Positions 45,186 to 56,390 of a stretch of 64,000 nucleotides of DNA are shown here, piece after piece. Numbering within the stretch: the stretch's first letter is position 1; every line of letters begins with the position of its first letter. The notes below the pieces were generated by a model. It had not been told where the DNA came from. It saw only the letters and a program-made list of their open reading frames with translations, and did not search any database. The position numbers and the translations under genes are program-made. The DNA is from Typha latifolia (taxonomy: Eukaryota; Streptophyta; Magnoliopsida; Poales; Typhaceae): NCBI GenBank assembly GCA_019914945.1, contig CM034105.1:9238001-9302000 (forward strand). The letters are read 5' to 3'.

Positions 45186-46827
45186 ATGTATGGGAGACGA
45201 GCATCCCAACTATTGAAAGAACTAGCTGCCTGCGAAACTGGGCAACTCACAGCATTTAATGTGAGCTTTTTCCTTATATCTGCTTTTAATTTCCTTTTAT
45301 GTGTTCTATTAGATATTAGTGATTTACATTCTTCAAGTAATACTTGTTGCTTGTAATGCCTTTAGTAGGTTGTTTGTGTAAATGTTACCGTAGGCTCTCA
45401 TCGTAGGAATGTTACCGTAGGCTCTCATCATAGGAATATTCTCATCATTTCATCATTGCCATTCTATGAATCAGGAGTAGCATTTCAACAACTCTCATGG
45501 GAGTTATTCAAGAGTTATTCAAGTTTTCAACTTTCATGCCAATGTCTCTTGTTTTCTTGTCAGAAAAATCTCAGACCTCCTAGATGTTGTATTGCTTCTG
45601 TTACCGTAGGTTCCCATAATAGGAATTTTACCGTAGGCTCTCATCATAGGAATATTCTCATCATTTCATCATTGCCATTCTATGAATCAGGAGGAGCACT
45701 TTAACAACTCTCATGGGAGTTATTCAAGTTATACAACTTTCATGCCAATGTCTCTTGTTTTCTTGTCAGAAAAATCTCAGACCTCCTAGATGTTGTCTTG
45801 CTTCTGTCACTTTTATCATCAAAGAAATTTTAATAGTTAGTCAATTTGTCTGGAGCAATCTTAGATTACTTATTGCTTTTCTGACAAGTGCTATATAACC
45901 TTACAGAGTGATACATTTGAGCAAGTTATAAAAGAATGCGATGAGCATAATGTACAGCTTCAGTCTCTAATTAGGTATGCTATATTGATTTCTACTGCAT
46001 AGAATGCATGGAAGCAGTTTTTATGCTTGTTGTACTAATAATTTATAGATTTCTAGTTTTCTCAGATCTCTGATCTACCAACTCTATTTTTCTCTTCTTG
46101 ATAACAGAAAAATCGAGGATCAAAATTTAGACATACAGACAACTAGAAACGAGGATCACTTTGGTGCAGTTATACATCATCTTTCTCTAACCCGTAATAA
46201 AAGATGTCTCATGGCTTATATGTAAGCAAACATCATTACAGAATCTCTCTCCCTGAATGCTCTTTTTAGTATTCCAGTAAAGTCGAGATCATATATGCAT
46301 CCATTTTGATTTCCCACAGGTTCAACCGAGCAGAAGTTATTCGGAGTTTGAGATGGAAAGTTGGTCCTGTGCTTCCTCAAGAAATCCAAGAAAAGCTCAA
46401 CTATTCAGAAGAAGAGTATTTCAAGAATCAGTCTGCAGCCCTTGAGTCATACATGTCGGAGCTCGATCTTGATTTGACAGTGGTAAGTAACCATATCTTT
46501 CTCATTAACTCGTCTATATGCATAGGAACTGAGAATTTTCTACTGAGAAAATGTCAGATGCATTTTTAGGATATGGTGCCTCCCAAGGATCCTTACATCC
46601 GAGTTAGGGTGCTCGAGGACATTGGAAATGTTTGTCTTGGTGATCATGCTATATCTCTGACGAAGCATTCGTTGCATTTTCTTGGGCGCACTGATGCTGA
46701 ACAGTTTATTTCGCAGGTTTGTTATCTACAGCATGGACAATCCTCTTGCTATCTATATATATTTCCTTCTAATGCTGAACCCTTTTGGAAAATTTTGCAG
46801 GGTCTGATGGAAGAGTTTTTGGAGTAG
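45186..46827 (+). CDS. PSF1: GINS complex subunit PSF1, complete seven-part gene
   Basis: PSF1 is one of four GINS subunits; with CDC45 and MCM2-7 it forms the replicative helicase in the nucleus. Coding exons are 45186-45260, 45907-45974, 46108-46221, 46320-46482, 46570-46716 and 46801-46827, all with AG/GT borders, giving 197 codons, the usual PSF1 length. Landmarks: MYGRRASQLLKELAACETGQ at the N-terminus, RNEDHFGAVIHHLSLTRNKR then CLMAYM, RSLRWKVGPVLPQEIQEKLN, SEEEYFKNQSAALESYMSEL, MVPPKDPYIRVRVLEDIGNV and GLMEEFLE at the end. The start MYGRR is the family's standard start. A non-standard upstream exon (ATG at 43986, splice at 44069 to 45164) would add 37 residues in frame, but is probably untranslated. 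No stop, frameshift or TE lies in the coding exons; the large first intron holds duplications. Confidence 0.95.
45383..45812. repeat. 216-bp tandem duplication in a PSF1 intron
   Basis: TGTTACCGTAGG...TGCTTCTG occupies 45383-45598 and repeats from 45599 to about 45812. Each unit itself opens with a 27-bp double repeat (TTACCGTAGGCTCTCATCAT). It falls in the intron between the first two coding exons, so the protein is not affected. Confidence 0.9.
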
Positions 46828-48187
46828 AATCCTAAATTGCATTTAATAGTTTGTGGTCTTCGAGGACACAACTTTGTAGCTACTAATTATTTGAAGGTTG
46901 GACATACCAGCAACATGATTGCCGTGATTTTATTTATTGTTTGAAGAGCAAGAGTAGAAAGAAGCATAGCCTTTCATTTGAAGTCATTATCGCTAATTAA
47001 TAATTTACTCTACTATTAGCAATATGATATAATCTAGGCTAAATGGATCCTCACAGAGCGGAACTGGGTAAACATACATGCAGTTAAGGACAAGTATGTT
47101 AAAATGAACTAGATTTGGATAGAATAATTCGTAGGAAAATTTTAAAAATTTTGAGTGGTAGCCTCATGAGTTTTGGATCTAATATTTTGGAATAAAATAA
47201 TTTTGAGATTTAGAGCGAAAAGATATTAATGAAACAGTGATAAAAAAATGGATAGAAATAAAAATTGACTGATAGTTTTATGAGTTTTGGATCTAATAAC
47301 TTTGGATAAAGTGATTTTTGAGATTGGGAGTAAAATGATATTAATGAAATAGTGAAGGAAAGTTGAAATTGGATAGAAATAGAAATTTCGGCAGTGAGGT
47401 GATGGAGGTTTGCTGTACGAGTGGATGGCTCGTAGAGAAAAATGGTGGCTAGGGTTTGAAGATAGAGTTAGAGTTTTTAGGTTAGATTTACTCTTATAAA
47501 AATAGTTATAATTAAATAGTAAATACATGAAAAAAAATTAACCTTACCAAGGTTCATTTTATGATAAATAACGTATAACCACTTTTTATAGTACGTAGGA
47601 TCAAATTTAGTCTACGGCTTCCATTCGTGGGACTAGTAGTTTTAATTTTAGTTTATAAGTAATAAGTGCAATTAATTAATTAGATTTGACTCTACTCAAC
47701 CTAACTGACTCAACCAACCCTTTGTATCAAAGCATACGAAAACAAACTAGGATTTTTGTCTACTATATTGGTCTTATTGATGAATAAAGCTAATAAGTAA
47801 TATTCAAACTAATTAACCTCTTATAATAAGAAAAACTCTTAGAGATAAATATATACGTCTTCTAATTAATACCGACCTCCTTTAGGGTTAGAGCATCACA
47901 ACCCTTATATATCTTATAAAAAAAAAAAGTCAAATTTAGTCTCACGAAATCCTAAATTTTACAAAGTTTGAACATTTCAATGATGATTTTAAAATCATTC
48001 TGAATACTTTGACTTCAAAATTAATATTCTATTTCAATATTTTTCATCAAACATCTCTTAGTTTATCATAACTTGTACATATGCTCATATATAAAATCTA
48101 GACATATTATATGAATAAAAATTATATTTTGAAATATAATTTGTCAATTATGTAAGTACAACCTAACATCTTTAGTTAAGGAGAATT
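46828..48187. other. PSF1 3' flank and dispersed repeat
   Basis: No gene. 46828-47090 is the likely 3' untranslated end and spacer. 47090-47560 matches the repeat at 3540 (GATTTGGATAGA, GTGGTAGCCTCATGAG) and contains two 114-bp tandem units starting GAGTTTTGGATCTAATA at about 47167 and 47281. The rest is AT-rich. Confidence 0.5.
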
Positions 48188-48352
48188 GTATTTAATGTGG
48201 CTGGCTTCTTGCATTGATAGCAAATGATTTCATTCTAGGTTTCGTCTTGCTTTTGTGATCTTCGTAAACTTTGCTTTCTTTTAATTAGAAATCTTTTAAA
48301 TTTTCTTATAAGTAAAGCAAGATCCTCATCTTCTTCATTTGATTCGTTAGTG
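48188..48352 (-). pseudogene. Copia gag zinc-knuckle fragment
   Basis: The minus strand reads TNESNEEDEDLALLIRKFKR, FLIKRKQSLRRSQKQDET, a stop, then NEIICYQCKKPATLNT. This matches the EDLALLxRKFKRFLxKKR...ICYxCKKPGH region of plant copia gag just before the zinc knuckle, here missing its G-H. It comes from a copia family other than C. No LTR or further coding was found beside it. Confidence 0.65.
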
Positions 48353-48606
48353 ATGGATGTCTTATGAACTTGCTTGATTCGATCCAAAATGGTTCTGGAC
48401 TAAATTAGAGACGTGACTTTCAAAAGAATTTGTAGATAATCTAATCGTTGTCCTTGAAAAAAGCTTTCCAACAAATCTAAGATTGCAGGGTTTGGATGGT
48501 TAGATCTTGAGATATTAATCGAACAGTGGTCGAAGCTCAGATAAACCCTAGCTTGATAGCCCTTCAATGGCTAGATAGGTGCTAGGTTAATTCTTTGGTG
48601 TGAAGG

Positions 48607-49489
48607 TGATATACTTAGTTAGGATCTTTTCTTATTACATTAGGTGTTTATTTTCATTAAAATAAAATTTCTGTAAGTCGCATTCGAACGCATGAGGGGT
48701 CGCGTTCGAATGCCCTTGCGAATGCTTGCATTAGGTTTGCAAATACAGAGAACGCATATTGTGCGTTCGAATGCGGTTGGGCGAGTTCGAACGCCCGTGT
48801 TCGAATGCCTGCATTGCGTTCGCACAAACAGAGATGGAGCTTTTTGGGTGCGTTCGAACGAGATCGGGCGCATTCGAACGCGATCGACGAGAATCCTCTA
48901 GAATTAGGGTTTCATATTGTTTTAGGACTTGTTGGCTAGCTTCTATAAATATGTGGATGATAGCCAACTTTATAATGCTATTGGATTATTGATTTCTTGT
49001 CTCCTATTTTCTCTCTAGACTTCTCCCTCCTCTTTCTTCATCATTCTTCTATCTCTACAATTGGCAAGATTTCTTCTAACTTCTAATCTCTCTCGACTAT
49101 CGAACCACCCCTCTTCTTTGGGATCTCAACCACTTTGTTCCCTTCGTCTACTTCCCTTAATCACATCCACTATCCACCTTCACCTCCATACTCATCCATA
49201 AACCTAACATCCACTCCACAAATCACCACCACCATCACCCATGTTATTCCGTGTTTTTGTCCCTGCTACAATTTGAATCTGCGAACGACATAAATACGAA
49301 AGTTGTAGATAAGGAAGTTACGGATCTAACCCAATTGGTTGCGTAATTTTCTGAATGCCAAAAAATATTTGACGAATATTCGCCTACGGTTGCGTGGACT
49401 GATTCCTGTAATACATTCAGATTTTGAAGGAATTATTGCGTAGCCTATCTTTGGTACAAGAACCTATTAATTGATATCAGAGCCTATTA
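48607..49489 (+). mobile_element. A-d 5' LTR, gypsy family A with TTCGAA array
   Basis: TGATATACTTAGTTAGGATC...AGAGCCTATTA, 883 bp. The TTCGAA array spans 48680-48890. Then come the TATA-like TATAAATATGTGG at 48940, a CT-rich leader and the usual CCACCACCATCACCC. One primer-site-like motif (TGATATCAGAGC, 49472-49483) is inside the LTR; the functional one follows it. Confidence 0.82.
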
Positions 49490-49492
49490 ATT

Positions 49493-49504
49493 TGGTATCA
49501 GAGC
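49493..49504 (+). other. A-d primer-binding site
   Basis: TGGTATCAGAGC, complementary to the 3' end of initiator-Met tRNA, two to three bases after the LTR end. Confidence 0.85.
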
Positions 49505-49527
49505 AAGCGAACCTCAGACCTCCATTA

Positions 49528-50830
49528 ATGGTTGAAACAAGGAAGATGACCTTAATAAGGAGACCTATGAAGAGCACACCGACAAGAGAAGACTCAATCC
49601 ACGATGACCCTAACCGTGAGTTCGATTCCTTTGGAGCGCCCACGTCAAGACCGAGTCAACCAACGTCCATGGGTTCAAATATGGATGAAATTAGGGACAA
49701 GTTTCAAACATTGTTGCATAGAGTTGACAACATGCAAAGGATCACAATGAATTCAAGGAGTATGTCGTGAATCGATTGGGATCGTCATCTCCTCAACGAC
49801 GAATGGAGTTTCAAGGACCAGCGGTGAGACCTCATCGCACTGATACCCCACAGGTCCAGGTGCGTCATATTAGTGTCAATGATCCCCTCTTACTTATGCC
49901 TTCACATCATCCCCCACCTCCTTTACAAAACCTAAGACCAACTGTGGTGGAACCCGAGAGGCGTGTGGCACTGGTGCGCTTCGATGATGGTGATGGACGT
50001 GCTCAAGGATTTAGATAAGGTGATCAACATGCACAAAGGTTTAGACTTGAACCAATGATCTTTCGCGAACCCGACAATGCTATTTGGGGGAGAACTGCAC
50101 ACTTGGACTTTCCAAAATTCTAAGGTGGTGATCCAACGGATTGGATGTTTCAAGTTGAATAATATTTTGATTGTCAAGGTACATCGGAAGATGCAAAAGT
50201 CCAGATAACAAGCTTTCACCTCCAAGGAACGACATTGCATTGGTATAGATCGGTTATTTGTGGTGGTGGATTTACCGGATGGGCTAATTTTTGTAGGAGA
50301 ATTACACGCAGATTTGGGACAACGACATATGAAGATTTTGCTGCCACATTAAGCAAGATGATTTAGAGGACAACCATAGTACCAATCTGAGTTCGAAAGA
50401 GTTAGTAGTCATTGTGAGCCACCTTGGCTCGAACAAATATTGATGAGCACATTTATTTCGAGGTTGCGAGAGGAGATACAAGAGGATGTTCGTGCTATAT
50501 GTCCTATATGTCTTGAGGAGGCCTTTGAGAAGGTTGTCAGGATGGAACAAAAGCATAGGGCTTTAAAGATGGTAGCGGAAACCAATTGGGGCAACCAAGA
50601 TGGGCGGTTTGCACCTAGAACGTCGACTGGAAATTCTACGATTTCAAAAGCAGCAGCTGCGAGCACTAGACCACGACTACCTTTGAGACATTCCGATGTT
50701 AGAGGAGGTACTAGACCGCCCATTCAAACTCTCGCACCCACCCAGGTGGAGGAGCGAAAAGCAAAGTGCCTTTGCTTTCGATGTGATGAGCGTTTCACCC
50801 TTGGTCATCGGTGTTCTAAATCGATCGGGA
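49528..50830 (+). pseudogene. A-d gag
   Basis: ATG at 49528 (MVETRKMTLIRRPMKSTPTR) opens the frame. One-base losses move the reading frame near 49740 (RLGSSSPQRRMEFQGPAVRP) and again later. The core reads DWMFQVE, HWYRSVICGGGFTGWANFCR, then LEEAFEKVVRMEQKHRALKM in the open frame 50440-51087, with zinc knuckle CFRCDERFTLGHRC. Stops are scattered. Overall it is the most complete + strand family-A gag in the window. Confidence 0.8.
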
Positions 50831-51726
50831 GTGTGATGCTTATCGGTAGTCTTGAGGAGGATGATGAGGTGGTTGATGATGGAGAGTGTCTACAAGAGGC
50901 CCATGATGAGGTCATTAAGGAGGGTGTGGAGGAATATATCCAAGCTGAAATATCAATTCATGCATATTCGGATACTTTCGCGTTGAGGACGTTACGAGTA
51001 GACGGACTCGTCAGAAAACATTGTGTGCACATCCTCATTGATTCGGGGAGTACACATAAATTTCTAGACGCCGACCACGAGATTTGACGTTGCTATTAGA
51101 GACAGCACAAAGCTTAAGGCGGAGAGCTTGTGTCGCCGGGTCGGTATACTGGTGCAAGGACACGTCACATTTGATTTCCGGAGCATGTGGATGAAATTTA
51201 AACAAGAAAACAAAGATGTGCGGCTTGATAATGTTTGGTCTTCTCCGATTCCTACGATGCAGCCTATGATGGGGCTACCTTGTGCGTACGATTTGGCCTA
51301 TCTTCTTCAGCTAGGACCAGTAGAAGATGAGCCTCAAACGAGTTCAGGAACTATCATTGAATTGTCTAATTTATTAGATAACTTTTTTGGACTATTTGAG
51401 GAGCCACAAGTTGCCGCCAAGAAGAGCGGCGGACCATCGTATAGAGATTATACTCAGGGCTGCACTGGCGAACTTGAGGCCATATTGATATCCATATGTG
51501 CAAAAAAAAATCTCAAAGATGGTAGCCGAGATGTTGGAGTATTGCCTCATACAACCAAGTCATAGCTCATATTTATCCCCTGTGCTTTTGGTGCAAAAAA
51601 GGATAGGATATTGGGTTTTTGTGTCGACTATCGAGCACTAAATGCTATTACTGTCAATGATTGGTATCCTATTCTAGTTATCGAGGAGTTTCTAGAAGAG
51701 CTTGCAAGGGCGACTATATTTAGTAA
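50831..51726 (+). pseudogene. A-d protease and RT start, cut by a family-B LTR scrap
   Basis: Protease reads AEISIHAYSDTFALRTLRVD then HILIDSGSTHKFLD and breaks off; about 130 bp of protease are deleted in two places. The RT leader (PMMGLPCAYDLAYLLQLGPV, SGTIIELSNLLDNFFGLFEE) and VLLVQKRIGYWVFVSTI follow, ending at ATIFSN at 51726, where TGATACGATC of a family-B LTR begins. Confidence 0.75.
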
Positions 51727-52069
51727 TGATACGATCTTCCCTTAGGCTAAGGTTTGATCCCTTCCTATTATCTAATCTGGACTAGATCTGGCACAAAACT
51801 TTGTAACAAAATTCCGAAATATTCTGCCATTGGATCGACGTAAAATTTGGATATATTGTAGCCCCAGAAAATATCTTTCTACCAAATCAAGTTTCAGGTA
51901 AATCGGATGTGGGGATCATGAGATATCGTCCGATTAGTGGACGAACGTCAGAGTGGTCTGATTAGGATCCATGGATGGAGGAATGAGATCCTAGATGATG
52001 GTGGTTGGTGGAGGACCGCGTTAATGGGGTGGAACCAGTGAAAGGGGTGGAGGAAGGGTTATGGTTGAT
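51727..52069 (-). mobile_element. Family-B LTR fragment
   Basis: Read on the minus strand it ends GCCTAAGGGAAGATCGTATCA at 51727, matching the end of the B 3' LTR at 22202. Only about 340 bp of the LTR's 3' part remain. It stops at 52069, directly against minus-strand family-A RT. Confidence 0.8.
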
Positions 52070-52870
52070 GGATTTCTTGATCTTTAATTTGTTTTACTTC
52101 AACAAATTTAGCATATCCTCCAAATGCCTCCAATGCTTCAATTCAGTCCCGCTATACACCAAAATATCGTCAAAAAATATCAAGATATACCTTCGCAATA
52201 GAAGCCGAAATATATCATTCATTAGGCCTTGAAAGTTAGCTGGAGCATTGGTGAGACCAAAAGGCTTCACCCGGAACTCGTAATGCCCGTCCGGAGTTCG
52301 AAATATAGTTTTGTGCACATCCGCTGGTTGAACTCTAATTTGATGATACACAGCCCTCAAATCAAGCTTGTTGAATATAGTCGCCCCTGCAAGCTCGTCC
52401 AGTAACTCCTCTATAACCGGAATGGGATACCGGTCCTTGACGGTAATAGCATTTAGTGCCTGATAGTCGACACAAAAATACCATGTCCCATCCTTTTTTC
52501 ACACCAATAGCACGGGGGATGAGTATGAGCTATGACTTGGTTGAATGAGGCCTTGCTCCAACATCTCAGCTATCATCTTAGAGATAACTTCCTTTTACAC
52601 ATGAGGATATCGATATGGCCTCACGTTTGCCGGTGCAGCCCTGGGTACAATCTCTATGTGATGGTCCGCCATTTGCCTCGGTGACAACTCCTATAGATCT
52701 TCAAGCAGTCCAGAAAAGTTATCTAATAAATTAGACAATTCAAAGGGAGTAATTGAACTCATTTGAGGCTCATCTCCTCTGGTCCTAACTGAAGAAGATT
52801 GGCCAAATCATACGCACAAGGCAGCCCCACCATAGGCTACATCTTAGGAATTGGCGAAGTCTGAATGCTA
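52070..52870 (-). pseudogene. A-e RT fragment (minus strand)
   Basis: Minus-strand RT reads from AYDLANLLQL and LSNLLDNFSGLLED through [60 protein letters not shown], to an intact active site FFDDILVYS and [13 protein letters not shown] at 52070. Downstream RT and everything beyond is missing. Confidence 0.8.
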
Positions 52871-53319
52871 TCAAGCCGCACATCTTTGTTTCCTTATTTA
52901 AATTTCACCCATATACTTCGAAAATCAAATGTGATGGGTCCCAACGGATACAAGTCTATAATGATGTCGTGTCCTTGCACTCGTATACTGACCCGGCAAC
53001 ACAAGCTCTCTGCCTTAAGCTTTATGTCATCTCCAATAGCAACATCAAATCCCGTGGTCGGTTTGGCATCCAAACCCAATCTCCTCACTAGCCTCTCATC
53101 TAGAAAGTTGTGTGTACTCTCCGAATAGATGAGGATGTGCACAGAATGCTTTCTAACGAGTTCGTCTACCCATAATATCCTTTGCGCGGAAGTACCCGAA
53201 TATGCATGCATTGATATTTCAGCTTGGATATCTTCCTCTGCACCCTCCTCAACGGTCTCCTCATGGACCTTGTCTAGACACTCACCCTCCTCAACGGTCT
53301 TCCTCTGCACCCTCCTCAA
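52871..53319 (-). pseudogene. A-e protease and gag tail
   Basis: Frame 52894-53319 (141 codons) reads VEEGECLDKVHEETVEEGAE, EDIQAEISMHAYSGTSAQRI, a protease motif reading ILIYSESTHNFLDERL, and RVQGHDIIIDLYPLGPITFD. Catalytic D-S-G has become Y-S-E, and LALRGADIVLGTQWLQSL is deleted. The acidic GTVEEGE segment is locally triplicated (53215-53325). It is joined without a border to the copia ORF2 fragment at about 53320. Confidence 0.78.
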
Positions 53320-53950
53320 CGGTTTCCTCCGAGTTCATAGATCACCGCAGCCAAATCAACAGAGACTCCAGATAACATTGCATGAAGAAGGAATGCACGA
53401 TCCAGACTGATACTGGAATGTCGAGTCTTGGGAGTAACGTTGGACAAACAAGACCGGTGAAGCATGCGAGCCACTGGTGTCAATTTCGCATGCGGCATCA
53501 TATTTCCCTTCCAACGTTCCCCTTTGATCAGTACTGTGCTAGCATATTCATCGACATCAGAAAGTGGAGCAGACGTGGGATATTGGAACTCACCATCAGG
53601 AAGACGAAGTTCAGCGCGAATAACATCAGAGTCCAAGTATACAGACACCCCACGAACAGTAGAACGAATACAACGTTCTAACACTGTGGCATTACAAAAG
53701 AATTCGCGAACAACTTCTACATAAGCAGTCCCGCTCATCCGACACACCGATAACCATCCTTGCTCAGTAAATATCTATTCGATCCCCAAAGATGAAAAAT
53801 CGGAAATGACCACGGGTCGTTCACAAATAACAGGACGGGTGCCAAAATTATGTTTGTATCGTCCTGCAGCCGTTGAAGTAGAAAACTTTGGGGCCGAAGA
53901 TGGTGACGAAAGCGGCCTAGGTTTCTTGGAAACTGCAGCTTTCCTAGGCA
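53320..53950 (-). pseudogene. C-a ORF2: putative plant transposon protein domain, truncated
   Basis: Starts MPRKAAVSKKPRP (about 53949), then GRYKHNFGTRPVICERPVVI, a TAG after SSLGIE, then IFTEQGWLSVCRMSGTAYVE, VVREFFCNATVLERCIRSTV, RAELRLPDGEFQYPTSAPLS, RHSSISLDRAFLLHAMLSGV. The G-W..VREFF..V-R-G-V-S and R-H-S-S-I..R-A-F-L-L pattern is that of the 'putative plant transposon protein' domain found in many plant retroelements; its biochemical role is not known. The C-terminus (present in the copy at 59342) is cut off. It abuts the RT fragment with no RNase H between them. Confidence 0.72.
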
Positions 53951-55017
53951 TTCTTGGGATCAGCAAACTCCTTAGCTAACGATTGACTCGTTGCCCCGAA
54001 GACAATGTCATCCACATATATTTGTGCCACAACTAAACTTCTGTTCGACCGTCTAATGAACAATGTCTTATCCACTCCCCCTCGAGTGAACCTCGCATCC
54101 ACTAAAAAAGTGGTCAACTTCTCATACCAAGCTCTTGGAGCTTGGTTTAGCCCGTAGAGGGCCTTTTTCAGTTTAAACACATGAGAAGGAAATTTTTGAT
54201 CTTCGAACTCTTTCGGTTGTTCCACATAAACATCTTCATTCAGGGTACCATTCAAGAAAGCACTTTTAACATCCATTTGAAACAATTTAAATTTTAAGTG
54301 ACAAGCAATAGCAAGCAGTATACGAATATATTCTAATCTAGCAATAGGAGCAAATGTCTCATCAAAATCTATACCCTCAACCTGAGTATATCCCTGTGCT
54401 ACGAGTCTAGCTTTATTTCGAACTATATTGCCATGTTCATCACTTTTATTCTTGTAAATCCATTTTGTTCCAATGACGTTCACATTCTTAGGTCTAGGAA
54501 CTAAATACCAAACATCATTCCTAGAAAATTGCTCTAATTCCTCATGCATAGCATTAACCCAAGAATCGCCTAACAATGCTTCCTTCACATTTTTATGTTC
54601 AAAAGAAGATGTATAACAAGTAAATGATACCTCACTTTGGATTTGTCATCTTGTCTTAATTGGTTCATTTACGTCTCCGATCACTTGTGATAGTGGATGA
54701 TCTTATTTCACTCTGGCAGATGGTTCCGGTACGTTGCAGTCATCTTTGTTCATTTCAACTTTGTCATCGTCCTGATTCTCAATTTCCAGATCAAGCTCCT
54801 TTCCTATTTCTTCATCATATGTATCTGCAGAAACAGAAATAGGAGTAGCTTCAGTTAAATCAGTTGCGGATTCATCTATCATTACATTAGCAAATTCCAT
54901 CACAGTAGAAGTGTTAAGATTAAATACAGAGTAGGCTCTGCTATTATTCGAATATCCTAAGAAGATGCCTTCGTTACTTCTAGTGTCAAATTTAGTCAAA
55001 TATTCTCGATCACGCAA
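53951..55017 (-). pseudogene. C-a copia reverse transcriptase, 3' half missing
   Basis: The long frame 53944-54588 reads WVNAMHEELEQFSRNDVWYL, TKWIYKNKSDEHGNIVRNKA, RLVAQGYTQVEGIDFDETFA, LFQMDVKSAFLNGTLNEDVY and the active site IYVDDIVFGATSQSLAKEFA, all standard copia RT motifs. It then ends at DPK and jumps to ORF2: the rest of RT and all RNase H are deleted. The upstream frame 54703-55017 is the linker after integrase (EGIFLGYSNNSRAYSVFNLN). Confidence 0.87.
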
Positions 55018-55900
55018 GATATAGCATTTACTACCAAAAACTCAAAAATATTTAACACTAGGTTTCTTACCTTTCCAGATTTCATATGAAGTCAATTTTG
55101 TACCTGGTCTTAGATAAACGCGATTTATCACATGTAACGCTGTATTGACCGCCTCTGCCTAAAACCTTTGAGGAACCTTTTTAGCGTGAAGCATAACCCT
55201 AGCCATTTCCTGCACAACTCGGTTCTTTTTTTCGACAATCCCGTTGTGTTGTGGAGTTATAGGAGCTAAAAATTCATGTTGAATACCAAGAGAATCACAA
55301 AATATAGAAAAATTTTCATTTTCAAATTCTCTACCATGATCAGAACGAATCCTAACTAGGGTAGTAGATTTTTCATTCTGCAATTTTAAGCATAGTGATT
55401 TAAAAACTTCAAAGGTTTCAGACTTCTCACGTAGAAAGGCAACCCAGGTATATCTCGAGTAATCATCGACCATTAAGAAAATATAGCGTTTACCTCCAAG
55501 ACTTTCCGTTTTTGTTGGACCCATCAAGTCCATGTGAACTAATTGGAGCACACGGTCGGTGGTAGCTGCATTTATCTTCTTGTGTGAAATCCTAGTTTGT
55601 TTTCCAATTTGACACGAACCGCAAACCATTTTTGACATTTCTTTCATCTTAGGTATTTCTCTTACCACTTCTTGTTTGGACAGAGTAAATAATTCCTTGT
55701 GATTCACATGTCCAAGACGTTGATGCCAAAGATCTGCAATGTCGAAAGAGGCACTGTTACATTTCAGTTTATGTGACTTTCCAACAACATAGCAATTATC
55801 AGATGTTCTAGATCCATAACATATAACATTACCACCATGATCTAGAATAGTACAATCATTTTTGGAGAATTTTACCTCATAATCTTCATCACAAAATTGG
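55018..55900 (-). pseudogene. C-a copia integrase
   Basis: The GAG-pre-integrase zinc segment reads HQRLGHVNHKELFTLSKQEV and CGSCQIGKQTRISHKK. The core frame 55159-55707 holds all three catalytic residues: D in QLVHMDLMGP, D in RIRSDHGREFEN, and E in PQHNGIVEKKNRV. A stop after VPQRF (55159) and another in KYF*VFGSKCYIL break the polyprotein. Motif order protease-integrase-RT is that of Ty1/copia. Confidence 0.87.
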
Positions 55901-56390
55901 TGATGCTCAAAAGATTTGCTTTCAAGCCCTTAACATAAAGAACATTTTCAAGAATAGGAACACTGGAATACTTACCTTTCCTTTACCTATTACCTTGGAT
56001 GAATTACCATCTCCGTATGTCACAACTCCCCTTCATGTTTTTCGAGATTAGAAAATAAGGATTTGTCGCCCGACATATGTCTTGAACAACCTTTGTCTAA
56101 ATACCACAAGTCGAATTTAAAGCTTTCAAGGCGGTATGTACAACATAACATTTCAAATCACTTTTCTTGACCCATATGGCCTTTGTTTTCATCCCATAAA
56201 TAAAAGCACTTCTAGGTTTTTGCAAAAGTTTGCAATGAGGTCGAATATGCCCTAGAATGCCGCAATGATAGCATGTCAGAACAAACCTTTTTCTACTCAC
56301 CTTTTGTCGAGGAGTATGACTAGAGTTTACCTTTGGTACCATGGAAGTTTTATTAGTTTGTAGATTCAACTTCAGTTTAGAAGCATTCAT
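55901..56390 (-). pseudogene. C-a second zinc knuckle and protease
   Basis: Frame 56097-56390 carries CYHCGILGHIRPHC and the conserved IWVKKSDLKCYVVHTALKAL that precedes copia protease, ending in a short frameshift (STCGI). The protease follows in shifted frame; the related copy at 62490 shows WYLDSGCSRHMSGDKLLFSN. Protease would process gag-pol. Confidence 0.75.
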
